Shown: positions 35,924-45,040 of the stretch, in pieces
Position numbering within the stretch: position 1 is the stretch's first letter
Layout: each line of letters starts with the position of its first letter
Source of the DNA: Clostridium saccharoperbutylacetonicum N1-4(HMT)
GTDB lineage: Bacteria > Bacillota > Clostridia > Clostridiales > Clostridiaceae
Direction of reading: 5' to 3'
DNA length: 64,000 bases
Assembly: GCF_000340885.1 (NCBI RefSeq)
Contig: NC_020291.1
Span: forward strand, 1,239,001-1,303,000
Translations under genes and position numbers: made by a program
The notes under the pieces: generated by a model
Database searches by the model: none
Told to the model about the DNA's origin: nothing
Seen by the model: the letters and a program-made list of their open reading frames with translations, nothing else

Positions 35924-37354
35924 ATGAATAATTCAAATTTTGAATTAATAATGGATCCAAGTAATGATAAATTTAAAGATGAATGTGGAGTTTTTGGTGT
36001 TTATGCCAATCAGCCAATAGATGTTGCAACTATGACCTATTATGGACTTTATGCTCTTCAACACAGAGGACAAGAAAGTGCTGGAATAGCTGTTGCAGAT
36101 GGTGAAAAAATAGATATTCACAAAGGTTTAGGTCTTATTACAGAAGCTTTTAAACCAGAAGATCTAAGTAAACTACAAGGTCATATAGCTGTAGGGCATG
36201 TTAGATATTCAACTGCTGGAGGAAAGGGTATAGAAAATGCTCAACCTATAGTAAGCACTTCAAAAATCGGATCAATTGCTATGGCTCATAATGGAAATCT
36301 AGTAAATGATGATGTTATAAGAGAATTGCTTGAAGATGCTGGACAAATTTTTCATACATCTACAGATTCAGAAGTAATTGCTTGTCTTATAGCAAGAAGT
36401 GCAAAAAAGGGGCTTGCAAAGGCAGTTGTAGATGCAATGTCAGCTATTAGAGGGTCTTTTGCATTAACTATTATGTCAAAAGATAAGTTGATCGGGGCTA
36501 GAGATCCACACGGAATAAGACCATTGTCATTGGGGAAAATTGAAGAAGGTTATATACTAACTTCAGAAAGTTGTGCTTTAGATGCAATAGGCGCTGAACT
36601 TATTAGAGATATTGAACCAGGGGAAATAGTAATAATAGATGCAGATGGAATACAATCATATAGATATTCTGAAAACACTAAGTGTCAAACCTGTGCATTC
36701 GAATATATATATTTTGCTAGACCAGATTCAAGAATTGATGGGCTTGAAGTTCATACAACAAGAGTAAAAGCTGGTGAACAATTATTTAAGGAACATCCAT
36801 TAGATGCAGATATAGTTATAGCAGTTCCAGATTCAGGAATACCAGCAGCTATAGGATATGCAAAGGCATCTGGAATACCTTTTGATACAGGATTTATAAA
36901 AAACAGATATGTTGGAAGAACTTTTATATCTCCATCACAAGAAATAAGAGAAAGAGCAGTTGCGGTAAAATTAAATCCATTAAAAGTAAACTTAGAAGGT
37001 AAAAGAGTTATTCTTATTGATGATTCTATAGTTAGAGGAACTACTTCAAAACATTTAATTGAATCACTTAGACGTGCAGGAGTAAAAGAAGTTAACTTTT
37101 TAATTGCATCACCAAGTGTTAAATATCCATGTTATTTTGGAATAGATACTCCTTATAGAAGCGAGCTTGTTGCTGCTAATCATACTGTTGAAGAAATTAG
37201 AGATATGATTGGAGCAGATTACTTAGGATACTTAAGTGAAGAAGGGGTTTATAGAAGCTGCGGCGATAGAGACGGATTCTGTATGGGATGCTTTAATGGC
37301 ATTTACCCAGTAGCAACACCAATAGAAGAAATATCAAAAGATCTTGAAAGGTAG
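35924..37354 (+). CDS. purF: Amidophosphoribosyltransferase
   Basis: The 476-residue protein has a 20-residue propeptide before Cys21 (DECGVFGVY), which becomes the N-terminal glutaminase nucleophile after processing. The Ntn domain has LQHRGQESAGIAV and AHNGNLVN. The PRTase domain has the PRPP loop VILIDDSIVRGTT. Cysteines in KCQTC and the C-terminal SCGDRDGFCMGC fit the iron-sulfur type found in Bacillus. It commits PRPP to purine synthesis and is normally inhibited by purine nucleotides. Confidence 0.97.
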   Translation: MNNSNFELIMDPSNDKFKDECGVFGVYANQPIDVATMTYYGLYALQHRGQESAGIAVADGEKIDIHKGLGLITEAFKPEDLSKLQGHIAVGHVRYSTAGGKGIENAQPIVSTSKIGSIAMAHNGNLVNDDVIRELLEDAGQIFHTSTDSEVIACLIARSAKKGLAKAVVDAMSAIRGSFALTIMSKDKLIGARDPHGIRPLSLGKIEEGYILTSESCALDAIGAELIRDIEPGEIVIIDADGIQSYRYSENTKCQTCAFEYIYFARPDSRIDGLEVHTTRVKAGEQLFKEHPLDADIVIAVPDSGIPAAIGYAKASGIPFDTGFIKNRYVGRTFISPSQEIRERAVAVKLNPLKVNLEGKRVILIDDSIVRGTTSKHLIESLRRAGVKEVNFLIASPSVKYPCYFGIDTPYRSELVAANHTVEEIRDMIGADYLGYLSEEGVYRSCGDRDGFCMGCFNGIYPVATPIEEISKDLER

Positions 37355-37363
37355 GTTTAATAA

Positions 37364-38365
37364 ATGATTACTTACAAAGAAGCTGGAGTTAATATTGAAG
37401 AAGGATATAGATCAGTTAAATTAATAAAGGAATATGCAGCAAAAACTATGAGTCAATATGTATTAAATGGACTAGGTAGCTTTGCAGGTATGGTTGAATT
37501 ACCATCAGGTTATGAAAAACCAGTTTTAGTTTCAGGAACTGATGGAGTTGGAACTAAGCTTGAAATAGCATTCAAAAATAAGAAATATGATACTGTTGGA
37601 ATTGATTGTGTAGCTATGTGTGTAAATGATATTTTATGCCATGGAGCAAAACCATTATTCTTTCTAGATTATATAGCTTGTGGAAAACTTGAAGCAGAGG
37701 TTGCTTCGGATTTAGTTAAAGGAATATCAGATGGTTGTATAGATTCTGATTGTGCTTTGATTGGTGGAGAAACTGCTGAAATGCCAGGTTTTTATTCAGA
37801 AGGTGAATATGATATGGCAGGCTTTGCGGTTGGTATTGCTGATAAAGATAAGATTATTAATGGAAGCAATATTAAAGAAGGAGATAAATTAATTGGGATA
37901 GCTTCTTCAGGGGTTCATTCTAATGGATATTCATTAATTAGAAAAGTATTTCCTGATTTAAATGAAGAATTTAAAGGAGAGGAAGTATGGAAGACATTAA
38001 TTACTCCTACAAAAATATATGTAAAACCTGTGCTTAAGCTATTAGAAAGCTATGAAATAAAAGGAATGGCACATGTTACTGGTGGAGGTTTCATTGAAAA
38101 TGTACCAAGAATGTTTAATGGAGGAAACTTCACAGCAGTAATTAATAAAGATTCATATCCACTTCCAGCTATATTTGAAAGAATTATTGAAAAGGGTGTA
38201 GATAAAGAGCATATGTATAATACTTTTAATATGGGAATTGGATTTGTGCTTGCTGTTAACGAAAAGGATGTTGCACCTATTATAAAAGCATTAGTAGAAA
38301 TGGGCGAAAAGGCTTATGAAATAGGATATGTAACATCTGGAGGTGAAGGTATTTGTTTAAAATAG
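37364..38365 (+). CDS. purM: AIR synthetase (phosphoribosylformylglycinamidine cyclo-ligase)
   Basis: The 333-residue protein shows VSGTDGVGTKLEIAF, GIDCVAMCVNDILCHGAKPLFFLDYIACG, IGGETAEMPGFY and GIASSGVHSNGYSLIRKVF, all PurM signatures of the PurM/PurL ATP-binding superfamily. It closes FGAM to AIR with ATP. It lies 9 nt after purF and its end overlaps purN by 13 nt. Confidence 0.97.
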   Translation: MITYKEAGVNIEEGYRSVKLIKEYAAKTMSQYVLNGLGSFAGMVELPSGYEKPVLVSGTDGVGTKLEIAFKNKKYDTVGIDCVAMCVNDILCHGAKPLFFLDYIACGKLEAEVASDLVKGISDGCIDSDCALIGGETAEMPGFYSEGEYDMAGFAVGIADKDKIINGSNIKEGDKLIGIASSGVHSNGYSLIRKVFPDLNEEFKGEEVWKTLITPTKIYVKPVLKLLESYEIKGMAHVTGGGFIENVPRMFNGGNFTAVINKDSYPLPAIFERIIEKGVDKEHMYNTFNMGIGFVLAVNEKDVAPIIKALVEMGEKAYEIGYVTSGGEGICLK

Positions 38366-38961
38366 CGGTCTTGGTTTCTGGGGGAGGAACTGACCTTCAA
38401 TCTGTTATAGATGCCGTAGAAAATAAAGAACTTAATGTAAAAATAGAAATGGTTATTGGAAGTCGTGATAATATTTATGCTTTAGAGAGAGCAAAAAAGC
38501 ATGGTATTGAAACTTTTGTTATAAGTAGGAAAGAATATGGGGAAAAAGCTTCAGATAAAATATTAGAATTAACTAAAGGAAAGGTTGATTTAATAGTTCT
38601 TGCAGGATTTTTAGCAATTTTAGATGGAGATATATTAAAGGAATTCGATAACAAGATAATTAATATTCATCCATCTTTAATTCCTTCTTTTTGTGGGGCT
38701 GGTATGTATGGATTAAAAGTTCATGAAGCTGTAATAAAAAGTGGTGTTAAATTTTCAGGATGCACTGTTCATTTTGTAAATTCAGAAGTAGATGGTGGAG
38801 CAATACTTCTTCAAGAAGTAGTTCCAGTATATTTTGAAGATGACGCGGAAACACTTCAAAAAAGAATTTTAGAAAAAGAGCATTTAATATTGCCAGAAGC
38901 TATTAGATTAATCAGTGAAGGTAAAGTTGAATTTGTAAACGGAAAAGCGAAGATCAGTTAA
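38353..38961 (+). CDS. purN: GAR formyltransferase
   Basis: The 202-residue protein has the folate-dependent formyltransferase fold with [16 protein letters not shown] at the N-terminus, LAGFLAIL, then [17 protein letters not shown] with the catalytic Asn-His pair, and [18 protein letters not shown]. It uses 10-formyl-THF to make FGAR. The start is TTG at 38353, inside purM, with GGAGGTG 7 nt upstream as ribosome binding site, so it is translationally coupled. Confidence 0.96.
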   Translation: MFKIAVLVSGGGTDLQSVIDAVENKELNVKIEMVIGSRDNIYALERAKKHGIETFVISRKEYGEKASDKILELTKGKVDLIVLAGFLAILDGDILKEFDNKIINIHPSLIPSFCGAGMYGLKVHEAVIKSGVKFSGCTVHFVNSEVDGGAILLQEVVPVYFEDDAETLQKRILEKEHLILPEAIRLISEGKVEFVNGKAKIS

Positions 38962-38978
38962 CTGAGAAAGGTGATTTT

Positions 38979-40487
38979 ATGAAAAAGAGAGCTTTAATAA
39001 GTGTATTTGATAAAGATGGAGTTTTAGATTTTGCTAAATTTTTAGTATCTAAGGATGTTGAAATTGTATCAACAGGAGGGACTTATAAATATTTAAAGGA
39101 AAATGGAGTTGAAGTTATTGAAATCAATGAAGTAACAAATTTTCCTGAAATGCTAGATGGTAGAGTTAAGACTCTTCACCCATTAGTTCATGCAGGTATT
39201 CTTGCTATAAGAGATAATGAAGAGCATATGAACACATTAAAAGGAAGAGATATTCATACTATTGATTATGTTGTTGTAAATTTATATCCATTCTTTGAAA
39301 AAGTTAAAGAAGATTTAGAATTTGAAGAAAAGGTAGAGTTTATTGATATTGGTGGTCCTACAATGCTTAGAGCTGCTGCTAAGAATTTCCAAGATGTAGT
39401 AGTGATTTCTGATAAAAACGATTATAATGTTGTTATGGAAGAAATTAAAACAAATGGGGAAACCTCTTTAAAAACTAAGAAGAGATTAGCAGGGAAAGTT
39501 TTTAATCTTATGAGTGCTTATGATGGAGCTATTTCAAACTTTTTACTAGCTGATGATGAAGAAGAATATCCAGAGTATCTTTCAGTTTCATATAAGAAAA
39601 TGCAAGGACTTCGTTATGGTGAAAATTCACACCAAACAGCAGCAGTTTATTCAGCAACAATGCTTGATGGGGCTATGAATACCTTTGAAGTATTAAATGG
39701 TAAAGAATTATCTTATAATAATTTTAAGGATTGTGATATAGCTTGGAAATGTGCTAATGAATTTGATGAACCAGCTTGTTGCGCATTGAAGCATAACACA
39801 CCATGTGGTGTTGCTGTTGGGAAAGATTCCTATGAAGCTTATATGAAGGCATATGAAGTGGATCCAACTTCAATATTTGGTGGAATTATTGGATTTAATA
39901 GGAAAGTTGATAAGAAGACAGCAGAAGAAATGGTTAAAATTTTCTTAGAAGTTATTGCAGCTCCAGAATATGATGAAGATGCTTTAGAGGTGTTAAAGAC
40001 TAAGAAAAATTTAAGAGTTCTTAAATTTAATAACAAACCAAAAGCCGACAAATACATGGTTACGGTTGATGGGGCAATGCTTATTCAAGAAGAAGATAAT
40101 AAGTTAATAGAAGAAATCAAAGTAGTAACTGATAAGAAACCAACTGATGAAGAAATGAAAGATTTATTATTTGGAATGAAAGTTGTTAAGTATGTTAAAT
40201 CAAATGCTATCGTTGTTGCTCATAACGGAATAGCACTTGGAATTGGTGGAGGTCAAGTTAATAGAATCTGGCCAACAGAAGATGCTTTAAAGAGAGGAAA
40301 AGGAGCTACAATCTTAGCTTCTGATGCTTATTTCCCATTTGGAGATGTTGCAGAAACAGCAGCAAAGGCTGGTATAAAAGCAATAATTCAACCAGGTGGA
40401 TCTATTAGAGATCAAGAATCAATAGATGTTTGCAATAAATATGGAGTTGCAATGGTATTTACAGGATATAGACACTTTAAACACTAA
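38979..40487 (+). CDS. purH: AICAR transformylase / IMP cyclohydrolase
   Basis: The 502-residue bifunctional enzyme has the N-terminal MGS-like cyclohydrolase domain ([48 protein letters not shown], ~1-190) and the C-terminal transformylase domain ([57 protein letters not shown]). It performs the last two steps to IMP. Confidence 0.97.
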   Translation: MKKRALISVFDKDGVLDFAKFLVSKDVEIVSTGGTYKYLKENGVEVIEINEVTNFPEMLDGRVKTLHPLVHAGILAIRDNEEHMNTLKGRDIHTIDYVVVNLYPFFEKVKEDLEFEEKVEFIDIGGPTMLRAAAKNFQDVVVISDKNDYNVVMEEIKTNGETSLKTKKRLAGKVFNLMSAYDGAISNFLLADDEEEYPEYLSVSYKKMQGLRYGENSHQTAAVYSATMLDGAMNTFEVLNGKELSYNNFKDCDIAWKCANEFDEPACCALKHNTPCGVAVGKDSYEAYMKAYEVDPTSIFGGIIGFNRKVDKKTAEEMVKIFLEVIAAPEYDEDALEVLKTKKNLRVLKFNNKPKADKYMVTVDGAMLIQEEDNKLIEEIKVVTDKKPTDEEMKDLLFGMKVVKYVKSNAIVVAHNGIALGIGGGQVNRIWPTEDALKRGKGATILASDAYFPFGDVAETAAKAGIKAIIQPGGSIRDQESIDVCNKYGVAMVFTGYRHFKH

Positions 40488-40491
40488 AAAC

Positions 40492-40614
40492 CAGTTTACA
40501 ATTTACAAGGCACAGTTTACAGTTAAGGAATAAACGCCAACGGCGTTTAAATATAAAAAATTCCGTAGGAATTTTATCCACAACTGTAAACTGTAAATTG
40601 TGACCTGTAAACTG
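40492..40614. repeat. Cruciform-type element in the purH-purD gap
   Basis: The 33-bp arms 40492-40524 and 40582-40614 match as inverted repeats at 27 of 33 positions. Between them are two perfect hairpins: AAACGCC/GGCGTTT (40532-40548) and AAAATTCC/GGAATTTT (40557-40575). The predicted RNA is a three-way junction filling nearly the whole intercistronic gap. CTGTAAACTGTAAATTGT in the right arm recurs exactly at 56096. Confidence 0.88.
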
Positions 40615-40634
40615 AACAAATTGGAGGTATGTAA

Positions 40635-41885
40635 ATGAAACTTCTTTTAATTGGTTCAGGCGGTAGAGAACATGCTTTAGCTTGGAAATTGGCTAAAAGT
40701 GCAAAAGTAGAAAAAATATTTGTTGCGCCAGGTAATGGCGGAACAGCGATTGAAAATAAATGTGAAAATGTAAACATAACTGATATTGATGAATTAGTTA
40801 AATTTGCACAAAAAGAAATTATAGATCTTACAATAGTTGGACCAGAAGATCCTTTGACAAATGGAATTGTAAATAAATTTAAAAAAGAAGGCTTGAAAAT
40901 CTTCGGACCAGCTGAAAGTGCTGCACAGCTTGAAGGTAGTAAAAGTTTTTCTAAAGAATTTATGAAAAAGTATGGAGTTAAAACTGCTGAATATGAAACC
41001 TTTACTAATGTAGAGGAAGCGCTAAAATACCTTGAAAAATGCCCATATCCAACAGTTGTTAAGGCTGATGGCTTAGCTGCTGGAAAAGGTGTTGCAATTT
41101 GCGAAAATAAAGAAGAAGCAGTGACAGCAGTAAAATCGTATATGGTAGATGATATATTTAATGGAGCAGGACAAAAAATAATAATAGAAGAATTCCTTGA
41201 AGGTGTTGAAGCTTCAATTCTTTCTATTACAGATGGAAAAACAATTATTCCGTTTATATCAGGAAAAGACCATAAGCAAATATTTGATGGTGGAAAAGGC
41301 CCTAATACAGGTGGAATGGGAGTATTAGCGCCAAATCCTTACGTTACAGAAGATGTAATGAAAGATTTTGAAGATAACATAATGGCTAAGACTCTAACTG
41401 GAATAAGAGAAGAAGGTTTTGATTATAAAGGAATTATATTCTTTGGTATTATGATTACTAAGAAAGGAACTTATCTTTTAGAATATAACGTTAGAATGGG
41501 AGATCCAGAAACACAATCAGTTCTTTACTTAATGGAAAGTGATTTTGTTGAAGTAATAGAGGCGGCACTTCACGAAGAATTAGATAAGACTATTATCAAG
41601 TGGAATGATGGGGTATGTATAAATGTAGTTTTAGCTTCAAAAGGATATCCAGGAGAATTCACTAAAGGTCATGAAATTACTATTGATGAAAAAGTAAAAG
41701 ATAAGGTATTTTTAGCTGGAGCAAAGGCAGAAGATGGTATTTTAAAAACAAATGGTGGTAGAGTATTATCAGTTATTGGTTTAGGAAAAACTTTAGAAGA
41801 AGCTAGAGAAGATGCTTATGAAAATATAAAATTTGTTACTTTTGAAGGTGCTTATTGGAGAACGGACATAGGAACACATAAATAA
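40635..41885 (+). CDS. purD: GAR synthetase (phosphoribosylamine-glycine ligase)
   Basis: The 416-residue ATP-grasp enzyme has LLIGSGGREHALAWKLA at the N-terminus, VAPGNGGTA, VGPEDPLTNGI, VVKADGLAAGKGVAI, then DHKQIFDGGKGPNTGGMG and YNVRMGDPETQ. It ligates glycine to phosphoribosylamine. It is last in the operon, 147 nt after purH, with GGAGG before the ATG; a terminator follows. Confidence 0.97.
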   Translation: MKLLLIGSGGREHALAWKLAKSAKVEKIFVAPGNGGTAIENKCENVNITDIDELVKFAQKEIIDLTIVGPEDPLTNGIVNKFKKEGLKIFGPAESAAQLEGSKSFSKEFMKKYGVKTAEYETFTNVEEALKYLEKCPYPTVVKADGLAAGKGVAICENKEEAVTAVKSYMVDDIFNGAGQKIIIEEFLEGVEASILSITDGKTIIPFISGKDHKQIFDGGKGPNTGGMGVLAPNPYVTEDVMKDFEDNIMAKTLTGIREEGFDYKGIIFFGIMITKKGTYLLEYNVRMGDPETQSVLYLMESDFVEVIEAALHEELDKTIIKWNDGVCINVVLASKGYPGEFTKGHEITIDEKVKDKVFLAGAKAEDGILKTNGGRVLSVIGLGKTLEEAREDAYENIKFVTFEGAYWRTDIGTHK

Positions 41886-41896
41886 TTTTAGATATA

Positions 41897-41942
41897 GAGT
41901 TGTTGCAAAGCAATATGATAGTTTTGTAACAGCTCATTTTTT
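41897..41942 (+). terminator. Terminator of the purine operon
   Basis: GAGTTGTTGCAAA (41897-41909) pairs with TTTTGTAACAGCTC (41922-41935) with G-T pairs, followed by ATTTTTTT. Confidence 0.83.
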
Positions 41943-41988
41943 TATATAATTAATGTGAGTTCTTAATTGAATTCACATTAATTATATA
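41943..41988. terminator. Second large hairpin between convergent genes
   Basis: A perfect 16-bp stem (41943-41958 with 41973-41988) with a 14-nt loop follows at once. It may stop the protease gene transcript from the other side. Confidence 0.55.
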
Positions 41989-42061
41989 AGATAATATATT
42001 TGTATTAAGTGGAAATCTATTGCTTCAAAATACGTTCTTTAGCTATTAACTGAATAATAAT

Positions 42062-42910
42062 TTATTCAGCATCAGTCATTACATAGGATTCTATATTTTG
42101 GCTCTTTATTAAATCATAGCTAATCCAGCCATAACCGTTGATTCCCCAGCTTGTACCCCATGAATTTATTATTTTTACTGCTCTTTTACTATCATCATAG
42201 CCGATTACACATAATGCATGGCCGCCTCTGCTTCTTCCATAAATTTTATCATAAATTGGATTGCTAGCACTCAAGTTATCAAAATCGGGATATACTTCTA
42301 TACCAATAACGACAGGATTACCGCTTGCTAGTTGTGCCTTTATTGCACTATAATTACCATCTGGAAGCTGGCTCCAGTCTGCAGCTTTATATTTAGCAGC
42401 ATTAGCTTTTTGGCTAGCTGTAGGAGTAGTTTCCCATGCATATTCGCTTCCGTCATAAGGCATATCAGTTAATGTAGTGCAGCCTTGTGTCTCTAAAATA
42501 TTAAATGCATCTGAAAAATCAGAACCACCACCATCTGCTGAATTATCTGCATGTATTTGACTATATATATATGCAGGACTAAAGATATGTGAGTTTGTGT
42601 TTAGAGACCATTTCCATTCTTGTCCTTCTTGATAAGACTTATCAGCATATCCAGTTGCCCAGGTAACACAACTTCCTAAATCTCCTTGATTACCTACTTT
42701 AGGAAATTGATTTGTTAAGTCAACTTTAGCAGGTAATTGCACTTTGCTATCTGAATTCACAACCATTTTAATTCCTGGTATTTTTTCATGTAAGTGATTT
42801 AATCCAGTTGGATGCAAAGTAGCTGCATATGAATTTTGATTTGGAATTAAAGCCCCTAAAATTGCAAGTGAACATGCTAAAAATTTGATACTAGTTTTGT
42901 TAAATTTCAT
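42062..42910 (-). CDS. Secreted papain-like (C1A) cysteine protease
   Basis: From the ATG at 42910, which follows GGGAGGG, the protein has 282 residues. A signal peptide of about 29 residues ends NQNSYA-A. The catalytic set is visible: the oxyanion Gln and Cys in NQGDLGSCVTWATGYA, His in RGGHALCVIGYD and Asn in IINSWGTSWGINGYGW. Only about 45 residues separate the signal peptide from the catalytic domain and no I29 inhibitor prodomain is seen, so control of activation is unclear. It stands alone; the substrate is unknown. Confidence 0.92.
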   Translation of the reverse strand: MKFNKTSIKFLACSLAILGALIPNQNSYAATLHPTGLNHLHEKIPGIKMVVNSDSKVQLPAKVDLTNQFPKVGNQGDLGSCVTWATGYADKSYQEGQEWKWSLNTNSHIFSPAYIYSQIHADNSADGGGSDFSDAFNILETQGCTTLTDMPYDGSEYAWETTPTASQKANAAKYKAADWSQLPDGNYSAIKAQLASGNPVVIGIEVYPDFDNLSASNPIYDKIYGRSRGGHALCVIGYDDSKRAVKIINSWGTSWGINGYGWISYDLIKSQNIESYVMTDAE

Positions 42911-43418
42911 TTTTATCCCTCCCAATTTTTTTATTATCAATAGTTATCTTATGCCTAGCCACTGTAACGTGTAATTTTAAATTTAGATGGAAGATGATAG
43001 TAGGCCACTGCATAAATAATTTATAATAAAAGTCTCACTATATACTGCTTGGACAAAGTTTACTTATTGTACATTTCACCTCATTTCGTGTAAAGAAATA
43101 TATCCAACTTAGGAAATAGAAACTTTTATTCTATAAATTTTTAATTATGGTAAAATATTATTGTAATTGTAGTTTGATTCAATTAAAAAAACAATATTAA
43201 ATGATCTAAATGTCTATTTTAGAGCATTAAAAGATTATTTTTATTAAAATATTTCTTTTTAATGCAGATTTTATATGTTTTAAGACTTGCCTTTCAGGAA
43301 AGAAATTGAGAAGGAAGCACTTAATAAAAGATTATTTTAGATTAGTTCAATTTAGGTTATAATGAAATTAGGCAAAAGAAATGGAAGTGTATTTTAGAGA
43401 GAATGAGGTAAGAGAAAT
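42911..43418. other. 508-bp divergent intergenic region, nothing specific recognised
   Basis: This A/T-rich stretch holds the promoters of two secreted-protein genes. A near-direct repeat of AATAAAAGATTATTTT-like sequence occurs at about 43228 and 43322. I saw no riboswitch (c-di-GMP or other) and no small gene. Confidence 0.4.
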
Positions 43419-44480
43419 ATGATTAAAAAATTAGTTTGTAGTGTTATTGCTACAATATCAATAATTATGCTAATACCAATTGGAGCTTCTGCAGAATGGA
43501 AAAGTGATAATCATGGCTGGTGGTATACTGAAGGAAGTTCATATATAACTGGCTGGAAGCAAATTAATAATTTGTGGTATTATTTTGGGGCTGATGGTTA
43601 TATGCAAAAGGGTTGGATTAAAGATGGAGCTTGGTGGTATTACTTAAAGGATAATGGAGTTATGGCCACTGGAAAAATTTCAATTAAGGATAAGACGTAT
43701 GAATTTTATGACAATGGAAGATGGAAAAATAATTATCTTCCTAGTAGAGAATCGTTAAAAGATAATAGTATGAAGCCATCAGCAAAAACATTAGAAGAAA
43801 CTTCTGATTTTAGCTGGTTCGAAGAGCATGGAAATAAATATTTCAAAATTTTAGGTGGTATTTATGCCTATGGCGGATGGAATATAGATGGTGATTTGTA
43901 TGTATTTGATAAAAATGGAGTGTTACAGAAAGGTGAATACACTGGACAAAGCGGAAACAAATATCTTTTAGGTGAAGATGGTAAATTTGTAAAGGGAATT
44001 ACTTATCCAGAGGATGAATTGTGGGTTGAAACTGCGTTAACAACTAAGTCGACCACAGATAAAAATGATGTTAAATTAGATGATAGTAATATGATGAATT
44101 TAAATGATCCATATTCTAAAGATCTCGCCGCAGGAAATGGAACAACAATTTTACAAGCACTAGATTACAAGCTAGAGAATAAAAAATCAAAACCTAAAAT
44201 TGAAGGTAAAACTTTATACTGCAAGGTTAAACAATCTATATATTTGGGAAATATTAAAGTTAGCAGTGAAAATTCTAAAAGTTCAGCACTTCCAAACTTA
44301 ATGGTAATGGCAAGTAGTACAGATGAGAATGTTGTTTATTCAGCAGTTGATTTAGGTTTAGAAGATGGATTCTATAAAAATATTTATCCAAAAATAGAGG
44401 CATATAAAGCAGGTAAAGCAACTATAACAATAAGCGTAAATGGAGCAAAAACCACATTTGATGTTATTGTAACTGAATAA
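43419..44480 (+). CDS. Secreted protein with cell-wall-binding repeats and Ig-like C-terminus
   Basis: The 353-residue protein has a signal peptide (about 25 residues, ending IGASA). Next are CW-binding (choline/glucan-binding type) repeats: GWWYTEGSSYITGWKQINN, LWYYFGADGYMQKGWIKDG and WWYYLKDNGVMATGKI, followed by divergent copies up to about residue 195. The last 80 residues resemble a bacterial Ig-like domain (KAGKATITISVNGAKTTFDVIV). It probably sits on the cell surface. No catalytic domain was seen. Confidence 0.85.
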   Translation: MIKKLVCSVIATISIIMLIPIGASAEWKSDNHGWWYTEGSSYITGWKQINNLWYYFGADGYMQKGWIKDGAWWYYLKDNGVMATGKISIKDKTYEFYDNGRWKNNYLPSRESLKDNSMKPSAKTLEETSDFSWFEEHGNKYFKILGGIYAYGGWNIDGDLYVFDKNGVLQKGEYTGQSGNKYLLGEDGKFVKGITYPEDELWVETALTTKSTTDKNDVKLDDSNMMNLNDPYSKDLAAGNGTTILQALDYKLENKKSKPKIEGKTLYCKVKQSIYLGNIKVSSENSKSSALPNLMVMASSTDENVVYSAVDLGLEDGFYKNIYPKIEAYKAGKATITISVNGAKTTFDVIVTE

Positions 44481-44512
44481 AAATGCAATTATTATATGAA
44501 GATAAAATTAGG

Positions 44513-44547
44513 AAGAGATCTTGGAGAAAAGCAAGATCTCTTTTTTG
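44513..44547 (+). terminator. Terminator
   Basis: AAGAGATCTTG (44513-44523) pairs with CAAGATCTCTT (44532-44542), followed by TTTT. Confidence 0.9.
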
Positions 44548-44591
44548 CGCAGAAATATTTTTGAGAGGGAGAAAATTATAAAAACTAGACA

Positions 44592-44645
44592 TTGACAATA
44601 TATTCTACAAGTTGTAGTATGAAAATATACTACAGTTTGTAGAAT
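44592..44645 (+). promoter_or_regulatory. blaI promoter with two BlaI/MecI-type operators
   Basis: TTGACA (44592-44597), 17 nt, TAGTAT (44615-44620) is the promoter. Two 19-bp operators of the TACTACA-TGTAGTA type lie at 44602-44620 and 44627-44645. Operator 1 covers the -10 box. The reverse complement of operator 1 matches operator 2 at 17 of 19 bases. Confidence 0.88.
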
Positions 44646-44666
44646 AAGTTTGAGGAGGCGATATTC

Positions 44667-45035
44667 ATAAGAATTGGAAAGATTTCAGATGCTGAAATGG
44701 AAATAATGAAAATTATTTGGAATAAGAATAGGCAAGTTACTACAGCAGATATTTTAGAAGAATTGCCGAAAGAAAATTCATGGAAGATAACAACAGTGAT
44801 GACTCTTATATCAAGGTTGACTGATAAGGGGATTTTAAAAGTAGCTAAATTAGGAAAGTTAAATAATTATTCAGCCAAAATTACTGAAGAAGAATATAAA
44901 GCAATTCAAGCCGATAATTTTCTTGAAGATATGCATAACGGTTCTGTTAAAAATTTTATAGCAACTTTGTTTAATAATAAAAAAATAAGCAAAGAAGATA
45001 TATCAGATTTAAAAAAATGGCTTAAGGATGTGTAG
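44667..45035 (+). CDS. blaI: BlaI/MecI-family repressor, probable ATA start
   Basis: The winged-helix repressor has the family pattern ISDAEMEIMKIIWNKNRQVTTADILEELPKENSWKITTVMTLISRLTDKGIL and a C-terminal dimerisation region. The first ATG in frame (44697) lies inside the conserved helix and lacks a ribosome binding site. GAGGAGG at 44652-44658 points to codon ATA at 44667, which gives IRIGKISDAEMEIM, a normal N-terminus of a 122-residue BlaI. So the gene probably starts at a rare ATA, or an ATG has mutated. It represses its own operon through the two operators upstream and is followed 5 nt later by the M56 protease gene. Confidence 0.88.
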   Translation: MRIGKISDAEMEIMKIIWNKNRQVTTADILEELPKENSWKITTVMTLISRLTDKGILKVAKLGKLNNYSAKITEEEYKAIQADNFLEDMHNGSVKNFIATLFNNKKISKEDISDLKKWLKDV

Positions 45036-45040
45036 AGGCT

